From Desulfobacterales bacterium (GTDB lineage: Bacteria; Desulfobacterota; Desulfobacteria; Desulfobacterales; Desulfosalsimonadaceae), in NCBI GenBank assembly GCA_018335195.1, contig JAGXKN010000029.1:1-41979 (forward strand): a stretch of DNA of 41,979 bases, in the 5' to 3' direction. Positions 16,074 to 25,394 of this stretch are shown one piece after another. Made by a program: the position numbers and the translations under genes. The first letter of the stretch is position 1. Every line of letters starts with the position of its first letter. A model generated the notes under the pieces. That model was not told the DNA's origin. It did not search any database and saw only the letters and a program-made list of their open reading frames with translations.

Positions 16074-17228
16074 TCAGATCTTTTTGATCTCCCGGCCCGA
16101 ATACTCATTGTATGCCATGGCCACGGTCCGGTAGACCAAGTGGGCCAGCTTGGAAAAAGGCAGAAACGCGATCAGATGAAATACCATCATCAGGTGGATA
16201 AAATAGATGAGGTATGTCAGAAACGCCGCATCCGCCAGCCGGGTCAGCTCTGCGAGCATGCCGGTCACGCCCAGTCCCAGCACCAGCCACAACAGGTACC
16301 AGTCCTTGTAGGTCGACACCTCGTCGGTTTTGTCCATCCGCTGCTTTATCAAGAGGGCCCCGCCGATGATCAGGGCGATGCCGCTGACATTGGCCAGGAT
16401 CTTGATGGGATGGAGCTGGGAATACGGCCCGTGGATGCCGAAGACGTAAAGCGTGATGAAAAACACGGCGGTTACAATCAACAGACCGATAAAGGAAAAC
16501 AATACCATCATGTGGGGGGTGGCCCGATCATTGTTCTCACTGCACTCGGAAAACTGCCGGTGATTGAGTATCTTGGGAATCACCCGCACCAGGGCGGACA
16601 AAAAGCCCTTGGTATCGATGCTTTCCTTGTCTGTTTTGCCTTCTGCAACCGCGTTTTTGTGAATGTCGCCGATAAACCGCTTCAGCCCCAGGGCAAACAC
16701 CGCCACCGCCCAGATGCTCAACGGGATGAACACCAAGTCCACCAGCCAGGTGGAGAAGAACTGGGCATGCGCGATTTCACCGTGGGCGTTGAGCTCGGGA
16801 GAGAAATCGAGCAGACCTGTCAGCAGTCCGAGCACGATGAACACAATGGCCGGCACCGCAGCCAGCAGCGGCAGCTTCTTTTTATCATTGACCGCGTTGG
16901 CAATGCTCTTGGGCGTGGCGTATTCCTTAATGGCCATCATCCGGATTGCAGCCAGCACATCACCGGGCTTTGCGCCCCGCGGACACTCAGTGGAGCAGTC
17001 CCCGCAATTGTGGCAAAGCCAGATATCCGGGTCGGCCAGCAGTTTATCCTTCAATCCCCAGGATGCCGCGATCATTTCCTTCCTGGGAAAAGGTTTCCGA
17101 TCAGGGGCAATGGGGCACGCCACCGAGCATGTGGCGCATTGAAAACACTTTTTCAGAGACTCGCCCCCCGTTACCCGGATCTCGTTTATAAATTCCACAT
17201 CTGGTTGCACCAGGTATTTATCCGCCAT
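16074..17228 (-). CDS. qmoC: Quinone-interacting membrane-bound oxidoreductase subunit QmoC
   Basis: 384-residue membrane subunit of the Qmo complex, which passes electrons between the menaquinone pool and APS reductase. The HdrC-like N-terminus carries two [4Fe-4S] sites, C28-C31-C34-C38 and C72-C75-C78-C82. From about residue 110 an HdrE-like cytochrome b domain has several hydrophobic helices with conserved histidines (for example FIHLMMVFHLIAF). The ATG at 17228 follows GAGGAGG with 7-nt spacing; a TTG two codons upstream is not needed. The gene follows qmoB after 41 nt and ends the operon before a strong terminator. Confidence 0.96.
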   Translation of the reverse strand: MADKYLVQPDVEFINEIRVTGGESLKKCFQCATCSVACPIAPDRKPFPRKEMIAASWGLKDKLLADPDIWLCHNCGDCSTECPRGAKPGDVLAAIRMMAIKEYATPKSIANAVNDKKKLPLLAAVPAIVFIVLGLLTGLLDFSPELNAHGEIAHAQFFSTWLVDLVFIPLSIWAVAVFALGLKRFIGDIHKNAVAEGKTDKESIDTKGFLSALVRVIPKILNHRQFSECSENNDRATPHMMVLFSFIGLLIVTAVFFITLYVFGIHGPYSQLHPIKILANVSGIALIIGGALLIKQRMDKTDEVSTYKDWYLLWLVLGLGVTGMLAELTRLADAAFLTYLIYFIHLMMVFHLIAFLPFSKLAHLVYRTVAMAYNEYSGREIKKI

Positions 17229-17269
17229 AATCAAACCTCCTCAATTGGGCTGTTTTCGCATCAATCCTT

Positions 17270-19606
17270 TTAGAATCCCTTAAACGGGTTCGGCCCCAGT
17301 TCCTCGATCTGCTCAACAAAGCCGTTGATGATCTCCGGAATCCTGTCGTAGTCGTCAATGGCAACCTCGTACTGTGCCACCCGCTCTTCTTCCAGGGCCA
17401 GGCTGGAAAGCGCGTCCCCGATCTTCTGCATCCGGATCTGGGCAAGCTCGCTGCCCTTGACAAAATGGCACTGGTAATCATCACCGTGCTTGCATCCCAG
17501 CAGGAAGGCGCCGTCCAATCCCTGCGACAGCGCATCCTTGATCCAGATCACGTTGACCGAGCCCAGGCACCGAACCGGGATGATCCGTACATCGGCAGAG
17601 AAGGAGTTTTTGTGAAGCCCCAGGATATCCATGGCCGGATAGGCATCGTTTTCGCAGACCAGGCCCAGAATCCGCAAGGGCGGCTCGTCATAGTCGTCTT
17701 CCGAAGGAACCTCGATGGCTTTGACCTGGGAACCGATGCTGTCGATGCTGTAATCGGCAAAATTGATAATCCGTTCCGGACAGGCGCCCATGCAGGTTCC
17801 GCATCTGCGGCACCGGGTGGGATTGGGCTTCGGTGTGCCTTTTTCATCGTCGTCAATGGCACCAAACGGGCATTCATCCGTACACCGCTTGCACTGCGTG
17901 CAGCGCTGGAAGAAAAAGTCCGGATAGCTCATATCTCCGTACCGCGGATGAACGGAAATTCCGCGGTTAACGCTTTCCAGGCACTGAATTGATTTCAGGG
18001 CCGCGCCGCTGGCGTCTTCCATGCATTCCTCCACGGAAAGCGCCCGACGAACCCCGCCGGCGGAATAAATCCCTGTTCTCTGGGTCTCATAGGGAAAACA
18101 GATGAAGTTGGAGTCCGCATACCTGTCAAAAACTTCGTTGTCCCTGAATCCGGGGCCCTGCCGATAGGCCAGGTTCACAGTTGGATCATCATAGGTCACC
18201 GGCAGCATACCCGTGCCCAGCACCACCAGATCCGCATTCACGCCGATGTTTTCCCCGAGCAGGGTGTTTTGCGCGCTAACCGAAAGCCCGGAGCCGTTTT
18301 TCTCAACGGCCGTGATCTCTCCCTTGCTCATGAAAATGCCCGGATCCTGCTGAGCGGTCTTGTAGAAATTCTCCGCCAGGCCGGAAGTTCGCATATGCTG
18401 GTAGAAAATATAGGCCTTGCCGTCCGGGTAATCCTCGCGCACGTACTGGGCCTGCTTTAAGGCCACCATGCTGGTCACCACGCCGGTATAGGGAAAGTCC
18501 GCATCCTGCCCGGCACCGGGGCTCTGGATAAAGACCACGTTTTTGGCTTCCCTGCCGTCGGACGGACGGGTGATCTTGCCGGCCGCGGCCATTTCCTCGA
18601 ACTGGTAATTGGTAACCACGTCCGGGGTTGCCCCCAAGCCCAGATGCGGGAAATCGTCATCCTTGGGCTCGTAGGGCCGCCATCCGGCCGCCAGGATGAC
18701 CGCGCCGAACTTCTCGCCGTTGGGGTCCAGGGTGAGGATATCGCGGCGGCCTTCGTTATACTCCCGGTATTTTTCCATGAGGGCTTCGGCCTCCAGTTCC
18801 TTGCCGTTTTCATCCACCCGCATTTCCTCGGGCAGGGGATAAGGCACGTCAAACTCGATCTTTTCGCCCGGCTTTTTGAGCGTCACCGTGAAATCACCCG
18901 GCTGCCCGGCAATCCGTGCCACCGCCGTCCCGGTACGAATATCAATGTTGGAATGATTTTCCACAGCCTTGATCTTATCCGATACCATCGGCGGGATCAG
19001 CTCCTCGTAAGGGGGCTGCAGCGGCAGCTGCTTGCGCCAATTGGCCGCATGGCCGCCAAGTTGATCCGCTTTTTCCACGATGGTCACTTCATAGCCGGCA
19101 TTGGCGGCATCCAGGGCCGCGCTCATGCCGGTGACGCCGCCGCCCATGACCAGGATTTTTCTGCTCATGGTTTCCAGCAGGTACGGCTCGGGCAGCTTGA
19201 CCTTCTCGACCCGGGCCATGCCCATGCGCACGTAATCTTCGGCCATCATCTGGACGCGGTCAAAATTCTCCTCGTCCTGCTTTTCCTCTTCTGTGAGCAT
19301 GGGGAACTGCTCCCTGGGATGGCTCCATACCACGCCTTCGCGAAGATTGACCCGTTCCACAATGCAGCCGTCGAACTTGAAGGTGTTGTAGTTGACGCGG
19401 CGGGAGCAGGCGGCAATCACCAGGGTGTTGATCCCGTTTTCCTCCATGTCTTTCTTGATAAAGTCCACGCCCTCCTGGCTGCATAGAAAATCATGGGTTT
19501 TGCAGGGCAGCGCCTCTTCCTCGACCACATCGCATATTGCATCTATATCCAGGGAATCGCCGATGCCGCATCCTTTACAAACATAAACGCCGTATTTTTT
19601 ACTCAT
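17270..19606 (-). CDS. qmoB: Quinone-interacting membrane-bound oxidoreductase subunit QmoB
   Basis: 778-residue soluble QmoB, an HdrA-like flavoprotein with an MvhD-like tail. The N-terminus has CKGCGIG. The FAD site ILVMGGGVTGMSAAL is near residue 155. Two [4Fe-4S] sites, CTQCKRCTDECP and CRRCGTCMGACP, lie around residues 580-620. The last 150 residues (LRILGLVCENDAYPAMDI, GCKHGDDYQC) match MvhD. QmoB carries electrons between QmoC/QmoA and AprBA. The start ATG has an AGGAGG site and sits 11 nt after qmoA. It provides a useful comparison for the separate MvhD gene at 33132. Confidence 0.96.
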   Translation of the reverse strand: MSKKYGVYVCKGCGIGDSLDIDAICDVVEEEALPCKTHDFLCSQEGVDFIKKDMEENGINTLVIAACSRRVNYNTFKFDGCIVERVNLREGVVWSHPREQFPMLTEEEKQDEENFDRVQMMAEDYVRMGMARVEKVKLPEPYLLETMSRKILVMGGGVTGMSAALDAANAGYEVTIVEKADQLGGHAANWRKQLPLQPPYEELIPPMVSDKIKAVENHSNIDIRTGTAVARIAGQPGDFTVTLKKPGEKIEFDVPYPLPEEMRVDENGKELEAEALMEKYREYNEGRRDILTLDPNGEKFGAVILAAGWRPYEPKDDDFPHLGLGATPDVVTNYQFEEMAAAGKITRPSDGREAKNVVFIQSPGAGQDADFPYTGVVTSMVALKQAQYVREDYPDGKAYIFYQHMRTSGLAENFYKTAQQDPGIFMSKGEITAVEKNGSGLSVSAQNTLLGENIGVNADLVVLGTGMLPVTYDDPTVNLAYRQGPGFRDNEVFDRYADSNFICFPYETQRTGIYSAGGVRRALSVEECMEDASGAALKSIQCLESVNRGISVHPRYGDMSYPDFFFQRCTQCKRCTDECPFGAIDDDEKGTPKPNPTRCRRCGTCMGACPERIINFADYSIDSIGSQVKAIEVPSEDDYDEPPLRILGLVCENDAYPAMDILGLHKNSFSADVRIIPVRCLGSVNVIWIKDALSQGLDGAFLLGCKHGDDYQCHFVKGSELAQIRMQKIGDALSSLALEEERVAQYEVAIDDYDRIPEIINGFVEQIEELGPNPFKGF

Positions 19607-19617
19607 GATTTAACCTC

Positions 19618-20895
19618 CTACCGCTTCACCATGGTTTGAATCGCCTTTAAGGCAATACCGGTCGCATTCTGATTGGACATCATGACATCGGCTGGCCGGT
19701 TGGCGCATCCGGTGGCAAACATGCCGCCCTTGTCCAGGTCGTTGATGATGAAGCCGTCTTCCGTGTATTGCAGGTCCGCGGCAGGCAGCTTGGCGTTGAC
19801 GGCGGTGGGCTGCATGCCCGTGGCCAGGACAACCATGTCCACAGTCTGATGAAGCTTTTCGCCGCTTACGGCATCCTCGGCAACCACCGTAACCTTGCCG
19901 TTGCCGCCGTCTTCGACAGCCGCAACCTTACCCTTGACGAACTCGACGTTTTCATCGGATTTGACGTTTTCATAGAATCGTTCATACCGGTATCCCGGGG
20001 TCCGCAGGTCAATATAGAAAATATAGACTTTGGCGTCAGGATACTGTTCCCGGATATAGGTGGCATGCTTCAGCGATGCCATGCAGCAGATATAGGAACA
20101 ATACGGCAGGTGGTTTTCATCCCTGGATCCCGCGCACTGAACAAAGGCCACGCTTTGGGGTGCCTTGTTATCCGAGGGGCGCAGGATCTGGCCCTTGGAG
20201 GGGCCGTTGGGCGCGGCCATCCGCTCGAGCATCATGTTGGTAACGATGTTGGGATACTGGCCGAATCCCAGGTTGTCAATTTTTGCCGCATCATAGGGCT
20301 CCCAGCCGGTGGCCCACACGATTGCGCCCACGTTGAAATCCACGGTCTTGGGCTGCATTTCCAGGTCCACGGCGTCATACGGGCAGGCGTCCTTGCATCG
20401 CTGGGCATCCTCGGTGCCGATAATCTGCGGGGAAATCACGTACCTGGCCGGAAATGCCATTTCATGCGGCAGATAGGCGCCCTTGGTCTTGTCTATGCCG
20501 AAATTGAATTCATTGGGAATTTCGGTCTTGCAGGCATCGGCACACTCGCCGCAGCAGGTGCAGTTTTCATTGACATAGCGGGGGTTGAGCTTGATGCTCA
20601 CGTTGTAATTGCCCGGCGAACCCGCCACCTTTTCCACGTCTGCCAGGGTAAAAAACTTGATTCTCGGATTGTCCTTGATCCGGCGGAAGTTGATTTCCAA
20701 ACCGCAGGTCGGCGGACACAGTTTGGGAAAATACTGCTTTAACTGTGAGACCCGCCCCCCCAGGTAGGGATTTTTTTCTACGATAAAGACTTCGTAGCCC
20801 ACTTCCGCGGCTTCCAAGGCCGTGGTCAGGCCGCTGATACCGCCGCCGACCACCATGATGCTTCCGCTAAACGGGGCTCCTTGTGCTTCACTCAT
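19618..20895 (-). CDS. qmoA: Quinone-interacting membrane-bound oxidoreductase subunit QmoA
   Basis: 425-residue HdrA-like flavoprotein of the Qmo complex. The FAD motif MVVGGGISGLTTALEAA is near residue 14, with LCPPTCGLE downstream of it. The ferredoxin-type segment CTCCGECADAC and the later CKDACPYDAV hold iron-sulfur ligands. AFVQCAGSRDENHLPYCSYICC is the HdrA cysteine signature, and VVLATGMQP ends the second dinucleotide fold. The length is typical of QmoA. The ATG follows GGAGGG. The gene opens the qmo operon about 280 nt after the aprA stop, downstream of a terminator. A TATATA sequence 40 nt upstream may be its -10, but no good -35 was found. Confidence 0.96.
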   Translation of the reverse strand: MSEAQGAPFSGSIMVVGGGISGLTTALEAAEVGYEVFIVEKNPYLGGRVSQLKQYFPKLCPPTCGLEINFRRIKDNPRIKFFTLADVEKVAGSPGNYNVSIKLNPRYVNENCTCCGECADACKTEIPNEFNFGIDKTKGAYLPHEMAFPARYVISPQIIGTEDAQRCKDACPYDAVDLEMQPKTVDFNVGAIVWATGWEPYDAAKIDNLGFGQYPNIVTNMMLERMAAPNGPSKGQILRPSDNKAPQSVAFVQCAGSRDENHLPYCSYICCMASLKHATYIREQYPDAKVYIFYIDLRTPGYRYERFYENVKSDENVEFVKGKVAAVEDGGNGKVTVVAEDAVSGEKLHQTVDMVVLATGMQPTAVNAKLPAADLQYTEDGFIINDLDKGGMFATGCANRPADVMMSNQNATGIALKAIQTMVKR

Positions 20896-21110
20896 GCTGT
20901 CCCTCCGTTCTTATAGGTTCGATTCGGTTAACCGTTTATATATGCAACGACCCTCGTGTATGGTTCCCGACAGCCCGGGCGCGATCTGCACCCCGCCCCT
21001 CTGAAACGGCCAACTCGAGTCCGGAAGCAATCGCCTTTCAGGCTTCCGGCGGATTTTGCCGGCCTCCAGCTTGCAGTTTCAGACCGAAAAACGGTTTGCC
21101 CCTTTTTAAT

Positions 21111-21151
21111 AAAAACCTCCAGGTGTCAGGGCGACACCTGGAGGTTTTTTT
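21111..21151 (-). terminator. Intrinsic terminator between aprA and qmoA
   Basis: AAAAACCTCCAGGTGTC pairs with GACACCTGGAGGTTTTT around AGGGC, with T runs on both strands. It lies 23 nt after the aprA stop. It probably ends aprBA transcription or reduces read-through into qmoABC. Confidence 0.9.
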
Positions 21152-21174
21152 GTTAACCGCCGATCATGCCCACC

Positions 21175-23154
21175 TTATGCGCTGGGGATGATCTGGATGT
21201 AGTCCCGCTTGAAGACATCCCACTTCTGCTCCTTGGGATCATACTTGGAGTTGCTGAAGCAGAACCAGTTCTCGTCATCCTGGTTGGGATAGTCCGCCTG
21301 ATAGTAGAAACCGGGATACCGGGTTTCCTTGCGGAACTGGATGTGACGAAGGTGGGATTCCACCGTCCAGATGCGGTGATAGATCTCCCAGGCGCGCATC
21401 AGTTCGTGCAGGTCGCCGGCTGCCAGCATCTCGCAGTCTTCGCGCATGACTTCCAGCATGTCCATGACGATTTCGAGATTCTTGTTGGTTGTTTCATAGA
21501 AGGTTGCCGTACCGGCACCGTACTCGTGAGTGGCCTTCATCAGCCGGTACATCATGCCTTCGGGCTTGATGTAGTTCGGGTTGATGTCTTCGGCCGTGGT
21601 GTATTCATAGTTGTCCATATAGGTCCGGACCGGCTTGTAGACCATGTCCACGATCTCGTCCTTGCCCAGGGGCAGTTCAGGGGTAAAATCGCTGTGGTCC
21701 TTTGCGTAGCGCACCATCTGCTTGGCGGCCATCCGTCCCTCGGCATGGGAGCCGGAAGAGAACTTGTGGCCGGAGCAGCCAACACCGTCACCTGAGGAGA
21801 ACAGGCCGTTTACCGTGGTCATCCGGTTGTAGATCTTGCCGTTGTCGGCCTTGATCTTGAAGGCGTCCGGGACCCAGTCATAATCCGGGCCAGAGACCCA
21901 GAAGCCGCAGCAGCCGGAATGGGATCCCAACAGATAAGGCTCGGTGGGCATAATCTCGGAGTTCTTCTTCTCCGGTTCGGTGTTGGTGGCGCACCACAGG
22001 TTGGCCTGGCCGCAGGTCATGTCCAGGAAGTCTTCCCATGCCTCGGATTCGAGATGCTTGAGTTCCTTCTTGTCCAGGGACTTTCCGAGTTCGGCAAGTG
22101 CGGTCACCGTGTCCATGATAATCGGGCCGCGGCCTTCCTTCATCTCGAAGAGCATCAGGTGGTTGCGCAGGCAGGTCGGGGTGATGGCGGCCTTGCCGTA
22201 GGGCGCATAGTTCTCCAGCTCTTTCTGGGCGGCTTCGCTGTTGACGTAAGCTTCTCCCAGACCGTTTAAGGCCTTGGCCTTGAAAAGCAGGAACCACGCG
22301 CCGACCGGGCCGTAGCCGTCCTTGAAGCGCGCCGGGGTGAACCGGTTTTCCATCATGGAAAGCTCAGCGCCGACCTTCATGCACAGGGTATAGGTGGAAC
22401 CGGAGTTCCATACCGGGTACCATGCACGGCCTTTGCCTTCACCCACCGAGCGGGGCTGATAGATGTTGACCGCGCCGCCGCAGGCCACCATCATGGTCTT
22501 GGCCTTGATGATGTAAACCTTGTTTTCGCGGACGGAAAAGCCCACCGCGCCGGAAATCTGGTTGTCCCGGTTTTTGTCGAGCAGCAGTTCAACGATGAAT
22601 ACCCGCTCCAGGATATTGTCTTCGCCGAGTGCCTTTTTGGCGGCTTCGGCAACGATCCGCTTGTAGGATTCACCGTTGATCATGATCTGCCATTTACCGG
22701 TGCGCACGGGCTGGGCGCCGGACTTCAGGGTACCCTGCTTGAGGCCCTTTTTCCCGTCCAGGTTCTTGCCTTCCGGGGATTTCTTCCAGACCGGCAGGCC
22801 CCATTCCTCGAACAGATGGACGGAGTCGTCCACGTGGCAGCCCAGGTCGAAGATCAGGTCTTCGCGGACGATGCCCATCAGGTCGTTTCTGACCATGCGG
22901 ACGTAATCATCCGGGGTGTTGTCGCCAAGATAGGTATTAATTGCAGAAAGTCCCTGGGCAACCGCGCCGCTGCGTTCCAGCGCAGCCTTGTCCACAAGGA
23001 GCACGCTTTCGTTATCGGCCCATTTCTTGATTTCAAAGGCAGAGCCACAGGCAGCCATGCCACCGCCCACGATAAGAACATCAACTTCCCTTTCTTCAAC
23101 TTCCGGATCCCTTACGGCCTTGCGTTCACCCTTGGGTTTATTCGGTAATGCCAT
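21175..23154 (-). CDS. aprA: Adenylylsulfate (APS) reductase subunit alpha
   Basis: 659-residue flavoprotein that reduces APS to sulfite and AMP in the cytoplasm, or runs in reverse in sulfur oxidisers. The FAD-binding strand VLIVGGGMAACGSAFE is near residue 28, followed by KAALERSGAVAQGLSAIN, HVDDSVHLFEEWGLP, MINGESYKRIVAEA and VACGGAVNIYQPRS. SSGDGVGCSGHKFSSGSHAEGR closes the flavin site. The length and sequence match the bacterial sulfate-reducer type. It follows aprB by 62 bp with an AAGGAGG site. The product is the central respiratory enzyme of the cell and partner of QmoABC. Confidence 0.97.
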   Translation of the reverse strand: MALPNKPKGERKAVRDPEVEEREVDVLIVGGGMAACGSAFEIKKWADNESVLLVDKAALERSGAVAQGLSAINTYLGDNTPDDYVRMVRNDLMGIVREDLIFDLGCHVDDSVHLFEEWGLPVWKKSPEGKNLDGKKGLKQGTLKSGAQPVRTGKWQIMINGESYKRIVAEAAKKALGEDNILERVFIVELLLDKNRDNQISGAVGFSVRENKVYIIKAKTMMVACGGAVNIYQPRSVGEGKGRAWYPVWNSGSTYTLCMKVGAELSMMENRFTPARFKDGYGPVGAWFLLFKAKALNGLGEAYVNSEAAQKELENYAPYGKAAITPTCLRNHLMLFEMKEGRGPIIMDTVTALAELGKSLDKKELKHLESEAWEDFLDMTCGQANLWCATNTEPEKKNSEIMPTEPYLLGSHSGCCGFWVSGPDYDWVPDAFKIKADNGKIYNRMTTVNGLFSSGDGVGCSGHKFSSGSHAEGRMAAKQMVRYAKDHSDFTPELPLGKDEIVDMVYKPVRTYMDNYEYTTAEDINPNYIKPEGMMYRLMKATHEYGAGTATFYETTNKNLEIVMDMLEVMREDCEMLAAGDLHELMRAWEIYHRIWTVESHLRHIQFRKETRYPGFYYQADYPNQDDENWFCFSNSKYDPKEQKWDVFKRDYIQIIPSA

Positions 23155-23216
23155 GTTATATCCTCCTTAAAAGATCAAATCTGTTTTAATTAAACATCTC
23201 CATTCGGGCGATGGGG

Positions 23217-23654
23217 TTATGCAGTCGCCTGCGGCTTGGGAACCTGATAGCCATCGGCTTCTTCAGTGGCCAGCAGATCGCTTTCCAGGTCCTTGCCTTT
23301 GAGGTCTTCATAGGCGTTGGCATCGCCTTCGGGTGTGGTTCGAATGGGGAACTTAAACCGTTTGACCTGGCCGTTTCTGAACTTGCAGGTCCACATGACA
23401 TCTTCCGTGCCCAGCATGGGATAGATGCTGCTGCCCAGGGGAACGAAGTCGGAATATCCGCGCACTTCAATAGCCTGGGTGGGGCAGATTTTCACACAGG
23501 AAAAGCATTCCCAGCACTGATCCGGTTCTTGGTTGTAGGCCTTCATCGTGTTCGGTTCGAGCACCATCAGGTCGTTGGGACAAATGTACTCACATGCTGT
23601 TTTTTCCCCGCCTTTGCAGCCATCGCATTTTTCGGTAATCACGAAACTTGGCAT
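23217..23654 (-). CDS. aprB: Adenylylsulfate (APS) reductase subunit beta
   Basis: 145-residue iron-sulfur subunit that feeds electrons to the FAD of AprA. Two [4Fe-4S] sites are visible: C10-C13-C21-C25 (CDGCKGGEKTACEYIC) and C47-C50-C53-C57 (CWECFSCVKIC). The C-terminal half (YPMLGTEDVMWTCKFRNG) wraps AprA in known structures. A strong AGGAGG site precedes the ATG. It is the first gene of aprBA and is read from a promoter about 275 nt upstream, which gives an unusually long leader. Confidence 0.97.
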   Translation of the reverse strand: MPSFVITEKCDGCKGGEKTACEYICPNDLMVLEPNTMKAYNQEPDQCWECFSCVKICPTQAIEVRGYSDFVPLGSSIYPMLGTEDVMWTCKFRNGQVKRFKFPIRTTPEGDANAYEDLKGKDLESDLLATEEADGYQVPKPQATA

Positions 23655-24073
23655 TATCTACCTCCTGATTGTCAATTGTTAGTGAATCACAATTTCTCCA
23701 CTAAATTCATGTTAGTCTTCTGATTTTTCCCGTCGTGAGCCCTGAGCACCTCCTTTCTCATCTCACAGTTGCCACATCATTTTCTTGATTCTTATATAAT
23801 CCGTCCCATCGCATCCTTGGGGTTGCAGCCCGGAACCCTGCAGAGGCGGACCCCGCCGCTAAGCGGCTTTAAATCCGGATACAGATATTTGTTTTAAAAT
23901 CACCACGATACCCGCCCACCATCTGCAAAGTAGTTTATTTAACACCCACCCTTTTTATTGTCAAGAGATTTCGGCATGGGATTTCCGGGGCAAATCCGCC
24001 GGGTTAGCGCCTGTTCTTTCGCCCAAGATATGGATGCACCTTTTCTTTTATACACAATATGTAGAAACGCTTC
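23655..24073 (-). other. aprBA promoter region and long 5' leader
   Basis: This 419-bp gap between aprB and alr holds the aprB promoter and about 275 nt of leader. The leader contains a GC-rich hairpin (AAGCCGCTTAGCGGC, around 23855-23872). It also has a full Shine-Dalgarno sequence, AAAGGAGGTG (near 23745-23755), with no well-placed following start codon. No open frame or repeat was found in it. Confidence 0.55.
23936..23964 (-). promoter_or_regulatory. Sigma-70 promoter of aprBA
   Basis: On the minus strand TTGACA (23964-23959) and TAAATA (23941-23936) are 17 nt apart. Predicted start is near 23929. The hexamers are identical to those of the sat promoter. Confidence 0.65.
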
Positions 24074-25231
24074 TCAGCTGCCGCCTTTTATATATACGCG
24101 TGGGATTCGCGAAGAAATCCTTGACAACACCTCATAATTAATCGTTTCCAGCGTACCCGCCACTGACTCCACCGGGAGATCGCCATCTGCGTCCCTGCCG
24201 AAAACCAGCGCCGCATCCCCGCACGCCACCCCCGGGACGTGGCCCACATCCAGCATGGTATGATCCATGCAGACCCGTCCGATCACCGGGGCCCTGTACC
24301 CCCGGACCCGCATGAAACCCCGGGAGGACAGCAGACGGAAGAATCCGTCCGCATACCCGATGGGCACGGTGGCGATCAGGGTGTTTTCCATGGTCTGCTC
24401 GGTCCATCCGTAGCTCACCTTGAAACCGGGGCCCACCCGCTTTAAATGCACGATCCGGGCGCGCACCGTCATGGCCGGGATCAGCTCCACCCCGCAGCCT
24501 TCCATTTTCTGTGACGGATAATGCCCGTATATGCTGATGCCGGGACGGACCATGTCCAGATGGGTTTCGGGCATTTCCATGGCAGCCGCGCTGTTGGCGG
24601 CATGCCGCACCGAAAAGACAACCCCTTGCTCCCGGAGCCGGGAGAGGATCTGCTCAAAGAGCGCAAACTGTCCCCGGGCATCGGATTTATCCGCGCTGTC
24701 GGCAGTGGCGAAATGGGTGTATATGCCTTCCACCGCCAAGCCCTGCAGTCCGCATATGGCCGCAACCTCCGCGACTGCGTCGGAAAAACCGTTTGCGCCG
24801 TCCGGCGGCATGCCGAGCACGCCGAGTCGCCCCATGCCGGTATCAATATTGATATGCACCCGCAGTCGGGCGCCCGCGGCAGCCGACCGGGCCGAAAACG
24901 CTTCTGCGTCCCTGAAGGATGAAACCGTCTGGGTCAGATCATATTCCAGGAGCTTGCGGGTCAGCGCCGGCGGGGTGTGCCCGAAGATGAGGATCGGACT
25001 CTGGATTCCGGCAGAACGAAGCCCCAGGGCCTCCCCGATTCTGGCCACGGCCAGGCAGTCCGCGCCTGCGGCCAGCACCTGCCGGGCCACGGCGACCGCC
25101 CCGTGGCCGTAGCCATCTGCTTTGACTACTCCCATCATCCGGGTTCCCGAAGACAAAGCACCTTTTAGCGCGCGCACATTATGTGCAACCGCACTCAGAT
25201 CGATTTCGGCCCAGACATCATAGGGTACCAA
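24074..25231 (-). CDS. alr: Alanine racemase
   Basis: 385-residue PLP enzyme that interconverts L- and D-alanine for peptidoglycan. The PLP lysine K37 is in VVKADGYGHGA. The second catalytic residue, a tyrosine, lies in VSYGWTEQT. PIGYADGFFRLLSS and the RVCMDHTMLDV segment are typical. The start is a TTG with an ACGGAG site at good spacing, giving MVPYDVWAEIDLSAVAHN. The protein ends next to the aprB leader region. It may be read with comM, but 163 bp of repeat-rich sequence separates them. Confidence 0.95.
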   Translation of the reverse strand: MVPYDVWAEIDLSAVAHNVRALKGALSSGTRMMGVVKADGYGHGAVAVARQVLAAGADCLAVARIGEALGLRSAGIQSPILIFGHTPPALTRKLLEYDLTQTVSSFRDAEAFSARSAAAGARLRVHINIDTGMGRLGVLGMPPDGANGFSDAVAEVAAICGLQGLAVEGIYTHFATADSADKSDARGQFALFEQILSRLREQGVVFSVRHAANSAAAMEMPETHLDMVRPGISIYGHYPSQKMEGCGVELIPAMTVRARIVHLKRVGPGFKVSYGWTEQTMENTLIATVPIGYADGFFRLLSSRGFMRVRGYRAPVIGRVCMDHTMLDVGHVPGVACGDAALVFGRDADGDLPVESVAGTLETINYEVLSRISSRIPRVYIKGGS

Positions 25232-25289
25232 AACAAACTCCGTAACAATATTCTTGACCAGCGGGTATTATGTTTCCCTTCATGGTGGT

Positions 25290-25391
25290 CACCACCCATA
25301 AATCCGAATATCGAAACACGAAATTCAAAACAAAAAAAGCGAAAGCCATCCATTTTTTTTTTCGAATTTCGATTTTCGGATTTCGAATTTC
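25290..25391. repeat. AT-rich degenerate short repeats (AAATCCGAA/ATTCGAAA type), inverted
   Basis: The left arm AATCCGAATATCGAAA is echoed on the opposite strand by AATCCGAAAATCGAAA on the right, with poly-A and poly-T tracts between. A similar short stretch occurs at 33021-33052. It is non-coding and lies between alr and comM. Confidence 0.6.
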
Positions 25392-25394
25392 CCC

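Noticed and set aside
16050-17273. 407-residue plus-strand frame
   Set aside because: It is antisense to qmoC, which is certain from its cysteine motifs and membrane helices.
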